NCBI GenBank assembly: GCA_024763185.1
Contig: JANTFY010000009.1
Location: 1 to 23,488 of the forward strand
Direction: 5' to 3'
Source: Gammaproteobacteria bacterium
GTDB lineage: Bacteria > Pseudomonadota > Gammaproteobacteria > GCA-001735895
Length of the DNA: 23,488 nucleotides
Shown: positions 14,212 to 21,667 of the stretch, piece by piece
Layout: the number at the start of each line of letters is the position of its first letter
Numbering within the stretch: the stretch's first letter is position 1
Position numbers and translations under genes: made by a program
The notes under the pieces: generated by a model
The model's input: the letters and a program-made list of their open reading frames with translations, nothing else
The model's database searches: none
What the model was told of the DNA's origin: nothing

Positions 14212-14631
14212 ATGGAAAATAGCGATCAGAAAATAAATGACAACGAAATCGTAGTAACGTTGGGTGTGTTTTCGGGCCGTCCAAACCCTGTATTGAATCT
14301 CGACAGGGAGGATGCCGAAAAGCTGGCCGAGATGGTTCACGGTATTATCGGTAAAGAGGCAATACATCCACCTCCACATCCGAAGCTGGGAGAGTTCTAC
14401 GGTTTTTCACTCAAGGTTCCCGGAGAACTGTCAAAACAATTCATGCTTCCCAAGAAAATGGGGATTTACAGTGGTGTACTGACTGAGGGGCAAGGTGGTG
14501 AACAGAGACACTGGCGCGATCCCGGAAAAATAGAAAATTTTTTAACCGGTTATGCTTTTAAGAAAGGGCTCGGTAAATTTCTGGAACCCATGGGCATCAA
14601 AAACCCATCGGGCGATAACTCCGATCGATAG
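14212..14631 (+). CDS. 139-residue protein with FSGRPNP motif
   Basis: Cytoplasmic-looking soluble protein without signal peptide or membrane segment. The ATG has CAGGAG upstream and lies 24 bases after the cysteine-rich gene, so it is probably in the same transcript. Noticeable blocks are VVTLGVFSGRPNPVLNL (about 14-30), HPPPHPKLGEFYGFSL (about 52-67) and IYSGVLTEGQGGEQRHWRDP (about 85-104). I have the impression that proteins with an FSGRPNP block occur next to NCYNY-type proteins elsewhere, but cannot confirm that here. It may be an immunity- or chaperone-like partner of the preceding protein; this is speculation from the paired arrangement. Confidence 0.7.
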   Translation: MENSDQKINDNEIVVTLGVFSGRPNPVLNLDREDAEKLAEMVHGIIGKEAIHPPPHPKLGEFYGFSLKVPGELSKQFMLPKKMGIYSGVLTEGQGGEQRHWRDPGKIENFLTGYAFKKGLGKFLEPMGIKNPSGDNSDR

Positions 14632-14657
14632 TCGGAAGTCGTTAAGGTTTGTTTTCA

Positions 14658-14927
14658 ATGGTTAAACAGAGAATGATATCGAAAGGCGCCGGAAACAGGT
14701 TAGCTGGCAGAATACTTGCTGCGCCTGCAATTTTTATCATTCACTGCTATCAAGATTTCCTGTCTCCGCACATCATATCCCGGCAGTGCCGTTTCGAGCC
14801 TTCCTGCTCAAACTACAGCATACAGGCAATTGAACGGTACGGTCTCCTGTCAGGAGTTTTTTTAACATACCGGCGGATTCGTCGATGTAATCCATCGCAT
14901 GAGGGCGGGCACGACCCTGTGCCATGA
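14658..14927 (+). CDS. yidD: YidD membrane-insertion efficiency factor, accessory copy
   Basis: Small membrane-associated protein, 89 residues, of the YidD (DUF37) family, which helps YidC insert proteins into the inner membrane. The whole signature is present: IHCYQDFLSP, CRFEPSCSNYSIQAIERYG, RRIRRCNPSHEGGHDPVP. The N-terminal AGRILAAPAIFIIHCYQ forms the amphipathic or membrane helix. The start is ATG 14658 with TAAGG 10 bases upstream; TTG 14649 is in frame. The housekeeping yidD normally lies between rnpA and yidC, and neither is here, so this is probably a second copy serving the linked exported proteins. It is 26 bases downstream of the 139-residue gene. Confidence 0.92.
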   Translation: MVKQRMISKGAGNRLAGRILAAPAIFIIHCYQDFLSPHIISRQCRFEPSCSNYSIQAIERYGLLSGVFLTYRRIRRCNPSHEGGHDPVP

Positions 14928-15119
14928 AAAATCCAGTACCAGGGAGTGTCGCTTTCCATGGATGACGTCGGGTTGTAATTCTTCAATATCGGTGATCACC
15001 TGGTGGAGGATTCTCGACTATGAATCTGCACTGGATATTTTAGTCGTATGTTATAGCTCCTTTTCCGTCGGGTCTACTCCAACTACAGGAAGTTTTTTAT
15101 CAGAAAGAATGAACCTTCC

Positions 15120-15156
15120 GCAAAAAAGTACCACTGTTTTGCAAAAGAATCCTAAC
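15120..15156 (+). promoter_or_regulatory. Shared regulatory element, copy 2 (upstream of the 683-residue protein gene)
   Basis: Same element as at 11104-11140, 35 of 37 bases identical, with GCAAAA at 15120-15125 and 15141-15146 (21 bases apart) and the palindrome TTTTGCAAAA. A TAAAAT at 15159-15164 could be a -10. The element lies 119 bases before the start codon in a 348-base gap after yidD that holds no convincing gene; the 105-codon frame crossing it looks random. Confidence 0.7.
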
Positions 15157-15275
15157 GGTAAAATTCTGTATCAATTATTCTCATTCAAAGCTAGGAACTG
15201 CCTGATTTGTATTTAATATCTGAGCAGACAAGTAGTTAATTGTTTAATAGTTAATGGCAAAACATGGAGAGAGAC

Positions 15276-17327
15276 ATGGCAACCAGAGAAAGGGTTAAAA
15301 AAACACGTCGACTCAAAATAGAGGGTCACCTCCGTCTTGAAACGATCGAAACAGTACCAGCAGATGTGAAGCTGGCAGCTTACGTATTTGATAAGAAAGG
15401 CAAGGAAATTGGCACGGATGAAGTAGACCGGAACGGTGAATTTAATATATCGCTGAGTTTAAAAAAACCTCAATCAGTCGAGGTATTGATTGCAAAGGAA
15501 GGAGATGCCATACAAGCCCGGAAATCTTCACTTTATGGACGAAAGTATATGGCCTCGGATTGGGTTAAACAGGTTCTCAGGCCCGACTTTTTTATACCAA
15601 AAATTATCTGGTGGCCGTGGTGGCCAAAGCATATCTGCATTTCGGGGCATGTGCGCAAGACGCCAGGTATCTGCCCGGTTCCTTTCGTCAAGGTTGAAAT
15701 CTTCGATGTGGATAGACTGTTTTGCCTTTGGCCTTATATTTATCCGCTCAGGAAGAAGCTCAGGAAAGCAAGTGTTGCTAAAATTGAAGACCTGCTGAAG
15801 GTGCTTCCTGATCCGATACCAGGGCCACTTCCTGAAGAGCTGGAAATGCCTCCCGTGCCGCTCCCGCCAATTAAATCAAGGTTTACCGGACTCACTGAAT
15901 TGACCGCTGATATAGATTCTATCGGTCCTCAGCCCGAGCCACCGGATGAACCGGAGAATATTGCCGTCTTGAGCGAATTGGATGTAGCCAGAGATACTGA
16001 TCGAATCAGCCCGGATAAATTAAAAAGTATTTCGGATGTAACATTTACATCAACACTTGCACCCTGGTATCTTTTCCCGCGCTGTTTTTACTCCCGTGAT
16101 TTAATCTGTACTACCAACACGGATGAGAACGGCTACTTCAACTGCTGCTTCGACTGGTGGCCCCTGAAATTCCGCAATGGCTGGTTCAGTGTCGACTGGA
16201 AGCCGGACATCATCATTCGTGTCACCCAGATTATTGATGGCGTAGAGCATGTTCTGTACATTGATCCTATTAGCAATACTCGATGGAATGTAACCCATGC
16301 CCATATTGATATTCTGGTCGATGATGCAGATATAGAGTGTGGTAACGGTGATACACAGGAACGACCCGCAGGAACTCAGGCTTTCTTTACTCGTATCGGT
16401 AATGATGAAGTCTACTGGATTGACCAGGTCAGTGGTCTGTATGAAAAGCCTCCCTGGAAGAACACCGCTTATGGAAAATCGTTGCGTGTTCATGCTAAAT
16501 TTGGAGATACTCTTAGCAGACTGGGAGCGATAGCCGGCGCTACCCCGCCATATTTTTACCGGCTATCCTACAGTCATAATGGCACTACATTTACACCGGT
16601 TAAAACTGAACTCAAGGATACACGTGTTGATAAAGGAACGCTGATGAGTTCAAGTCATACCCTGGGGCCCCACACCGTTGGATCGCAGTCAGCCCTTTAT
16701 GAGATCAGGGATTTTCAGAATTATTACTGGTACAACCCGGACTGGATTGGACGATGGGTCACAGCCAACAAGACAGGTTCCGGTAGTTGGAGCAAGGTTG
16801 TGGCTGATGGCAAGTACACACTACGCCTGGAAGTATTTGATTCAACAGGTACCTTGATGACCACAACTTCGGTGGATTATCGTGATGGCACTCAGTCACC
16901 TCCAGCGGTTCTGCCCCCGCTCTATCCCTGCGACCTGGTCATTACGGTTGATAATAACCGGCCAGACCTGAGTATGTCGATCACTCCAACACCTACCGGC
17001 TGCGGAGTAATCAGTGCTTCCGCTGTGCCCCCGCTCAATGTTGATATTCAGGTTAGCCAGCTTAACAACCACCTCTTCAACTGGGCGTTGCAATACACCA
17101 GGGGAGTGTCACCGACTGTTCATGTGTTGGATAAAGATCATGATTATGCCGGACTGGCCCCCGTTAACCTTAATGTTGATGCCATGCCTATGTTGGCAGG
17201 AGTAACCACAACCTGTGCTTTTTCACTGAAACTCCGAGCCTGGTCGAATGTTCGCAATGGCTATGGTTTGATCTGGTACAGGGAAATAATAAATGCCATC
17301 GCGGTTGAACATTGTTCAGGTCCATAG
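15276..17327 (+). CDS. Large beta-rich Trp/Cys-rich protein with carboxypeptidase-regulatory-like domains
   Basis: 683 residues, family not recognised. ATG 15276 follows GGAGAGAG closely; ATG 15264 is in frame. No signal peptide or transmembrane segment is evident. Residues about 12-70 (LKIEGHLRLETIE to EFNISLSL) and about 119-145 continuing at about 278-320 (ICISGHVRKTPG, VKVEIFDVD, then TNTDENGYFNCCFDWWP and DIIIRVTQ) look like two transthyretin/carboxypeptidase-regulatory-like folds. The second is split by an insertion with a proline-rich linker (DPIPGPLPEELEMPPVPLPP). An aromatic patch, FFIPKIIWWPWWPKHIC, sits at 105-121. The C-terminal half is beta-rich with many paired cysteines. It has its own copy of the shared regulatory element. 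It may be a structural or binding protein of the same system. Confidence 0.75.
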   Translation: MATRERVKKTRRLKIEGHLRLETIETVPADVKLAAYVFDKKGKEIGTDEVDRNGEFNISLSLKKPQSVEVLIAKEGDAIQARKSSLYGRKYMASDWVKQVLRPDFFIPKIIWWPWWPKHICISGHVRKTPGICPVPFVKVEIFDVDRLFCLWPYIYPLRKKLRKASVAKIEDLLKVLPDPIPGPLPEELEMPPVPLPPIKSRFTGLTELTADIDSIGPQPEPPDEPENIAVLSELDVARDTDRISPDKLKSISDVTFTSTLAPWYLFPRCFYSRDLICTTNTDENGYFNCCFDWWPLKFRNGWFSVDWKPDIIIRVTQIIDGVEHVLYIDPISNTRWNVTHAHIDILVDDADIECGNGDTQERPAGTQAFFTRIGNDEVYWIDQVSGLYEKPPWKNTAYGKSLRVHAKFGDTLSRLGAIAGATPPYFYRLSYSHNGTTFTPVKTELKDTRVDKGTLMSSSHTLGPHTVGSQSALYEIRDFQNYYWYNPDWIGRWVTANKTGSGSWSKVVADGKYTLRLEVFDSTGTLMTTTSVDYRDGTQSPPAVLPPLYPCDLVITVDNNRPDLSMSITPTPTGCGVISASAVPPLNVDIQVSQLNNHLFNWALQYTRGVSPTVHVLDKDHDYAGLAPVNLNVDAMPMLAGVTTTCAFSLKLRAWSNVRNGYGLIWYREIINAIAVEHCSGP

Positions 17328-17344
17328 GAGGCGAGTAGATGATG

Positions 17345-17373
17345 GGTCAGGAAGCTAACTGAGCTTCCTGACC
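17345..17373 (+). terminator. Hairpin directly after the 683-residue protein gene
   Basis: Perfect 12-bp stem, GGTCAGGAAGCT (17345-17356) with AGCTTCCTGACC (17362-17373), loop AACTG, 18 bases after the stop codon. Position and stability suit a transcript end, but no T tract follows, so it may be an RNA-protecting 3' hairpin instead of an intrinsic terminator. Confidence 0.6.
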
Positions 17374-17930
17374 AGGTTGGATAAGTATTAACGCAGGTGA
17401 TCATGTAAAGACGAACAATCAATCAGGAATAACTGTTCTTAGTCTGAGGAGAATCATCACCGCCCACCTTTTGTGTTCCCATACTGGCCACCGACGCTAC
17501 GTTTACCGTCCAACGGCAATTGATACTGGGTGCTGCGCAACACTACCTAATGCAGAAGAAGATGTGGCTTATAATGTTGCTGAATCAAACAAGGCCAATA
17601 ATCTGAAAACTGAGTCTTAGGTTGTCAACACCCTTCGATAAGTCTTCAATGTGCCCACTTTTTGTCGAGTACTGAATACTTGCTGTATAATCAATTTTTG
17701 GGTTTGCAGTATTCCCAAATTTCCAGTCTGGCGAAGTTAAACTCCTGATTTTCGTTATCTTTCTATTGTAAAATCGAGTAGCCCAAGATTGCCTTTTATC
17801 AATGCACTTGGTAACCCATATCATTGACAACGATGCCAAGATCATGGCATTTTACTGCCCTCTTGCTTATTCTATTTGTATCAATACAGCGAAATAGAAT
17901 TAAGGGTTCTTGAAATCTGGATCAGGGAAT
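17374..17930. other. Gap between the 683-residue protein gene and Crp/Fnr gene
   Basis: About 550 bases without a supported gene. An 86-codon minus-strand frame (17585-17845) has no recognisable similarity. Another minus-strand stretch ending near 17425 reads NVASVASMGTQKVGGDDSPQ, which looks more protein-like but has no start, so it may be the tail of a lost gene. The Crp/Fnr promoter should lie near the right end; no confident hexamers were found. Confidence 0.35.
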
Positions 17931-18689
17931 ATGGGACATCGATTAACGGATCTTCAATTAAGAAATACAAAATGTTTTGACATTAAATGGGAAGGCCGCG
18001 CAGACTGTCAACTTTGTTCAATTCGAAAGAATGATATTTTTGCAAAGCTCGATGTTGAAGAACATAAGGATATTCTGAATTCTATCTCTCAGTTTAACTA
18101 CCCTGAAAAATCACTGCTCTACAGGCAGGGCAATCCTGCGGTCGATGTTTATGTGATTAGAAGTGGCATCGTAAAACTTGAAGAAGTATCGACTGATGGT
18201 AGTGTCCGTATCGTGCGCTTGTTGTTGCCGAGTAATGCAGTAGGTATCGAAACCTTACTGGATGATCGGCAATTGTACGACCAAAATGCAGTCGTCCTGC
18301 GGGGTGCATCTGTTTGCAGGATACCCTATTCTGTGTTTTCCCTGCTGGAACAAGCAAGCCCGGATTTTTACCAGATGGTCATGAAAGAGTGGCACAGACA
18401 GCTTGATGCAGCGGACAGGGTAATCGTTGATTTTTCCACAGGCAGTGTTCATGATCGAGTTGCTAGATTACTTGTTTATCTGGCAGAAGCTTCAAAGACC
18501 AGAGGTTGTTCTGAGATAGAAATGCTGGGTATTGAGGATATTTCTGCGCTGACCAGCATTTCGCGAGAATCAATCAGTCGGGTTCTGGCTTCTTTTAAAC
18601 GAAATAGATTACTGGAAAAAAGTGGCCCCAATCGTATGCGCTACAACTGGGATGGCCTGACCAGCCTGGTTGAACAAAATATTGGGTGA
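17931..18689 (+). CDS. Crp/Fnr-family regulator with FNR-like cysteines
   Basis: 252 residues from ATG 17931; a TTG at 17910 is in frame and has AAGGG before it. An N-terminal segment with Cys15, Cys26 and Cys29 (ADCQLCSIRKNDIF) precedes the cyclic-nucleotide-type beta-roll (SLLYRQGNPAVDVYVIRSG). Cys129 in ASVCRIPYSVF aligns with the internal Fe-S cysteine of E. coli FNR (SMVCEIPF). The C-terminal winged helix has the recognition helix SISRESISRVLASFKR; the E..SR pattern is that of FNR-class readers of TTGAT half-sites. FNR's third N-terminal cysteine (C29) is missing and Cys15 is placed further upstream, so a 4Fe-4S cluster is possible but not assured. It may tie the block to oxygen or redox state. 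Confidence 0.87.
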   Translation: MGHRLTDLQLRNTKCFDIKWEGRADCQLCSIRKNDIFAKLDVEEHKDILNSISQFNYPEKSLLYRQGNPAVDVYVIRSGIVKLEEVSTDGSVRIVRLLLPSNAVGIETLLDDRQLYDQNAVVLRGASVCRIPYSVFSLLEQASPDFYQMVMKEWHRQLDAADRVIVDFSTGSVHDRVARLLVYLAEASKTRGCSEIEMLGIEDISALTSISRESISRVLASFKRNRLLEKSGPNRMRYNWDGLTSLVEQNIG

Positions 18690-18922
18690 AGTCACTATTT
18701 TTTATCCTGTTTACTTGCTATAAAAAAAGAATCTGATATTTCCTTAAAAATTCTTGAAATATTAAAATCATTCCCTCGGCCTCATATTTTAATTGAGACA
18801 GTTGTTTTATTTTCCCGGAGTGCCTTATCCTCATGCTTTCTTGTGGGCTCTTTTTTTTAGTTTGCTAATGCATCCATCTCTGTTTCTATTTATAGATGTT
18901 GATATATGCAGCAATAGATTGT

Positions 18923-19492
18923 TCACTGTTTGAACCAGTTTTTTTTCAGGGCAGAGGTGACTTTCTCCGGGTAGATGGTGCGACCATGGCTACCATTATA
19001 ACGGGCCAGAGCGGGCCCAAGGTTGCCTTTTTCCATATCCAGATAATATCGCAGGATGGTGCAGCCCATTCGAAGGTTGGTGCGGATCTTGAACAGGTTT
19101 TTATCGGATAGATTTATTTCATCAAGCCAGAACGGCATGACCTGCATCAAGCCGCGGGCGCCGGCTACGGAAATGGCAAAGCGGTCAAAACGGCTTTCCA
19201 CTTCAATGAGGGCCAACACCAGTTCCGGTTCAAGGTTAGCGCGGGTTGCTTCATAATGAACGGATTGCAAAATCAACAGACGTTCGCGCGGATCTTCAAT
19301 AAATTTCGTTAAACGCGAGCTCATGTCCTGCAGCCAGACCTGGGCGTCAAACCGGTTTTCAAATCCATTGCTGCTGTTAACGGCTTGCTGCAGCAGTCTT
19401 TTCAGTTCCGGATCATATTCCTGTCGTTCGGCATAACCTGAAACGGGTAGTAGAAACAGGCAGGTAATGAAAGTAAGCAATAACCGTTTCAC
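18923..19492 (-). CDS. Lytic transglycosylase (SLT domain), periplasmic
   Basis: Peptidoglycan-cleaving enzyme of 189 residues, shorter than Slt70 and close to small MltC/EmtA-type catalytic domains. The signal peptide is about residues 1-21 (MKRLLLTFITCLFLLPVSGYA). Catalytic Glu99 lies in ALIEVESRFDRFAISVAGA, followed by the typical RGLMQVMPFW, NLRMGCTILRYYL and ALARYNGS motifs. It starts 21 bases after the proS stop and is probably co-transcribed with it. Its last 32 codons are duplicated at 9753-9851, and the accessory block ends next to its 3' end, so this terminus may be the site where the block integrated. Confidence 0.93.
   Translation of the reverse strand: MKRLLLTFITCLFLLPVSGYAERQEYDPELKRLLQQAVNSSNGFENRFDAQVWLQDMSSRLTKFIEDPRERLLILQSVHYEATRANLEPELVLALIEVESRFDRFAISVAGARGLMQVMPFWLDEINLSDKNLFKIRTNLRMGCTILRYYLDMEKGNLGPALARYNGSHGRTIYPEKVTSALKKNWFKQ
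18931..19020 (+). repeat. Right imperfect direct repeat flanking the accessory block
   Basis: Partner of 9761-9850 (76 of 90 bases identical, no gaps), lying within the 3' end of the intact transglycosylase gene. Together the two copies delimit about 9.2 kb. Confidence 0.85.
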
Positions 19493-19513
19493 GCTGCCTG
19501 TCTCGTGGGATGC

Positions 19514-21220
19514 CTATTGCTGAAGTTGCTGCTGAATAAAAGCCATCAACTGCTCGAGAGCGATGTCCTGGGCTTGTTCATCCGTTCTGCCTTTGTATTC
19601 ACACTGTGCCGCTTTAAGGCCGCGCTCACTGAACACGATACGGTGGGGAATGCCGATCAGTTCCATATCGGAAAACATGGCGCCCGGTCTTAATGCACGA
19701 TCATCCAGCAATACCTCTATGCCCTGTTGCTGGCATAGTTGATAAAAATTGTCTGCGGCCTGTTTGACCTGGTCGGATTTATGGTAGTTGATCGGGCAGA
19801 TGGCCAGCTGGAAAGGGGCCAGGGCCGTTGGCCAGATGATACCGGAGTCGTCATGGTTTTGTTCTATAGCGGCCGCAACCACGCGTGAAACACCAATACC
19901 GTAACAACCCATGGTGGTTACGACGGATTTGCCGTTTTCATCCAGAACACTGGCATTTAATGCCGAAGAATATTTGGTTCCGAGCTGGAAGATATGACCG
20001 ACTTCAATTCCGCGAACTATTTTCAGTTTGCCCTGGCCGTCCGGACTGGGGTCACCATCCACCACATTGCGGATGTCTACCACGGTGGGTTGCGGTAGGT
20101 CGCGCCCCCAGTTGACTCCGCTGAGGTGTTGACCATTTTTATTGGCGCCACACACAAAATCGGCCACCACCGCTGCGCTGCGATCAACATAGACCGGAAT
20201 ATCCAGGCCAACCGGACCCAGTGAACCGATATCGCAACCCAGGACCTTTTTGATGTGTTCGGCTTCGGCCATACGAAACGGGGCGTCGATGCCGGCCAGT
20301 TTTTCAGCCTTGATCGCGTTGAGTTCATGGTCGCCACGTAATACCAGTGCCACCAGGCCACCGTCTTCTCCCATGGCAATCAGGGTCTTCAGGGTTTGGC
20401 TAGTCGGCACCGATAAAAATTCACTGACCTCCTCGATACTGTGTTTACCGGGTGTGTCAACCATGCTGCACTCTTGCTGGGCTTCAGGGCATTGCTGGTG
20501 ATTGATCGCCTCAGCCATTTCTATGTTGGCGGCATAGTCACTTTGATCGGAAAAGGCAATCGCATCTTCTCCGGAGTCAGCGAGTACATGAAATTCGTGC
20601 GAACTGCTGCCGCCGATAGAGCCGGAATCGGCGCTGACCGGGCGATACCTGAGGCCAAAACGGTCGAAAATGCGGCTGTAAGTGGCAAACATCTGGTCAT
20701 AAGTTTGTTGCAATGAGGCCTGGTCAAGATGGAACGAGTAGGCATCTTTCATAATGAACTCGCGCGCTCGCATGACGCCGAAACGGGGACGAATTTCGTC
20801 ACGAAATTTGGTCTGAATCTGGTAAAAATTCAGTGGTAGCTGTTTATAACTTTTAATCTCGCGACGAAACAGGTCGGTAATCACTTCTTCATGCGTCGGC
20901 CCAATACAAAATTCACGTTGATGGCGGTCATTAATGCGCAGCAGTTCAGGACCGTATTGTTCCCAGCGACCGGATTCCTGCCACAGCTCGGCTGGTTGTA
21001 CCGCCGGCATCAGGCATTCCATGGCCCCGGCCTGGTCCATTTCTTCACGAATAATATTTTCCACGCGTCGAAGTACCTTAAGACCCAGTGGCAGCCAGGT
21101 ATATAACCCGGAGGCCAGGCGCCTTATCAACCCGGCGCGCAGCATCAGTTGATGGCTGATGATTTCGGCATCGGCCGGGGTTTCTTTCAGGGTTGATAGA
21201 TGAAAACGACTGGTTTTCAT
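19514..21220 (-). CDS. proS: Prolyl-tRNA synthetase, bacterial type
   Basis: Class II synthetase that charges tRNA-Pro, 568 residues, the usual length of the bacterial (ProS1) form with an inserted editing domain. Motif 1 is around SGLYTWLPLGLKVLRRVENI. Motif 2 is in QTKFRDEIRPRFGVMRAREF after IGPTHEEVI. The editing (INS) domain spans about residues 224-408, with the segment VALVLRGDHELNAIKAEK used to remove mischarged alanine. Motif 3 is GCYGIGVSRVVAAAIEQ, and the C-terminal anticodon-binding domain includes LAICPINYHKSDQVKQAA. It is followed by the transglycosylase gene on the same strand. The start ATG has only a weak ribosome-binding site (AATGAGA). Confidence 0.97.
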   Translation of the reverse strand: MKTSRFHLSTLKETPADAEIISHQLMLRAGLIRRLASGLYTWLPLGLKVLRRVENIIREEMDQAGAMECLMPAVQPAELWQESGRWEQYGPELLRINDRHQREFCIGPTHEEVITDLFRREIKSYKQLPLNFYQIQTKFRDEIRPRFGVMRAREFIMKDAYSFHLDQASLQQTYDQMFATYSRIFDRFGLRYRPVSADSGSIGGSSSHEFHVLADSGEDAIAFSDQSDYAANIEMAEAINHQQCPEAQQECSMVDTPGKHSIEEVSEFLSVPTSQTLKTLIAMGEDGGLVALVLRGDHELNAIKAEKLAGIDAPFRMAEAEHIKKVLGCDIGSLGPVGLDIPVYVDRSAAVVADFVCGANKNGQHLSGVNWGRDLPQPTVVDIRNVVDGDPSPDGQGKLKIVRGIEVGHIFQLGTKYSSALNASVLDENGKSVVTTMGCYGIGVSRVVAAAIEQNHDDSGIIWPTALAPFQLAICPINYHKSDQVKQAADNFYQLCQQQGIEVLLDDRALRPGAMFSDMELIGIPHRIVFSERGLKAAQCEYKGRTDEQAQDIALEQLMAFIQQQLQQ

Positions 21221-21309
21221 AAATAAATCTCATTACTGTAAAAATTCATGAACATGGATGGTAACAAGCCAATGCCACACTATTATTCCCTGTTCAGAAT
21301 CGGGTTAAA

Positions 21310-21648
21310 TTAAAAGGTCCTGTTGTCCCAGCCCCACATCGGGCGTGCGGGTGATGAGAATTCAATATAGATACGGGAAGGGGGTATTTTATAGAGTTGA
21401 TGGATGCAAGAACAGAGTTTTTCAGATAACGCAGTGGTTTGGGACTGTTCCAGCCCCAGGCTTTTCAGCTGGCAAAATGCCAAAGGCTCGTCATTACCGG
21501 CAAACAGCATATCCGCATTATGCTGTAAAGAAACCATGACATAGGATTCGGGTTTGCCCAGTGCACTGGCCACGGTTTCGCTGAGGGTCTTTAACTGCCC
21601 GTTTTGCAGGGGCAGTGATTGATTGCTGGTGATGCTCAGGTAGGGCAT
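21310..21648 (-). CDS. MIF/tautomerase-family protein
   Basis: Small trimeric tautomerase fold, 112 residues, matching the macrophage migration inhibitory factor/phenylpyruvate tautomerase branch. The N-terminus MPYLSI leaves Pro1 as the catalytic base after methionine removal. KPESYVMVSLQHNADMLFAG and PPSRIYIEFSSPARPMWGWD match the MIF core strands and C-terminal segment. Bacterial members have uncertain substrates. It lies 19 bases after the DUF4124 gene on the same strand and probably shares its transcript, and is 89 bases ahead of proS. Confidence 0.88.
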   Translation of the reverse strand: MPYLSITSNQSLPLQNGQLKTLSETVASALGKPESYVMVSLQHNADMLFAGNDEPLAFCQLKSLGLEQSQTTALSEKLCSCIHQLYKIPPSRIYIEFSSPARPMWGWDNRTF

Positions 21649-21667
21649 GAGAAAGCCGGGCAGTCAA

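Noticed and set aside
15020..15043. Seven-codon frame (MNLHWIF) with GGAGG 10 bases upstream, ahead of regulatory element copy 2
   Set aside because: Good ribosome-binding site by eye, but so short that chance is likely and no leader or attenuator structure was seen.
11102..15156. CRISPR or dispersed mobile repeat as an explanation for the two 37-base copies
   Set aside because: Only two copies, 4 kb apart, each just upstream of a transcription unit, with no spacers, no transposase and no terminal inverted repeats.
14899..15216. 105-codon plus-strand frame starting inside yidD and crossing the regulatory element
   Set aside because: It overlaps a strongly recognised gene in another frame and has no similarity or convincing start.
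17425..17535. Minus-strand protein-like tail (NVASVASMGTQKVGGDDSPQ, then a stop), possibly the end of a lost gene
   Set aside because: Only about 35 codons with no start and no family match; too little to call a pseudogene.
17585..17845. 86-codon minus-strand frame between the 683-residue gene and Crp/Fnr gene
   Set aside because: No domain, signal or ribosome-binding site; looks like a chance frame in AT-rich DNA.
9753..18922. Conventional integrase- or transposase-driven mobile element
   Set aside because: No integrase, transposase, tRNA site or IS ends are seen inside; only the flanking repeats suggest transfer.
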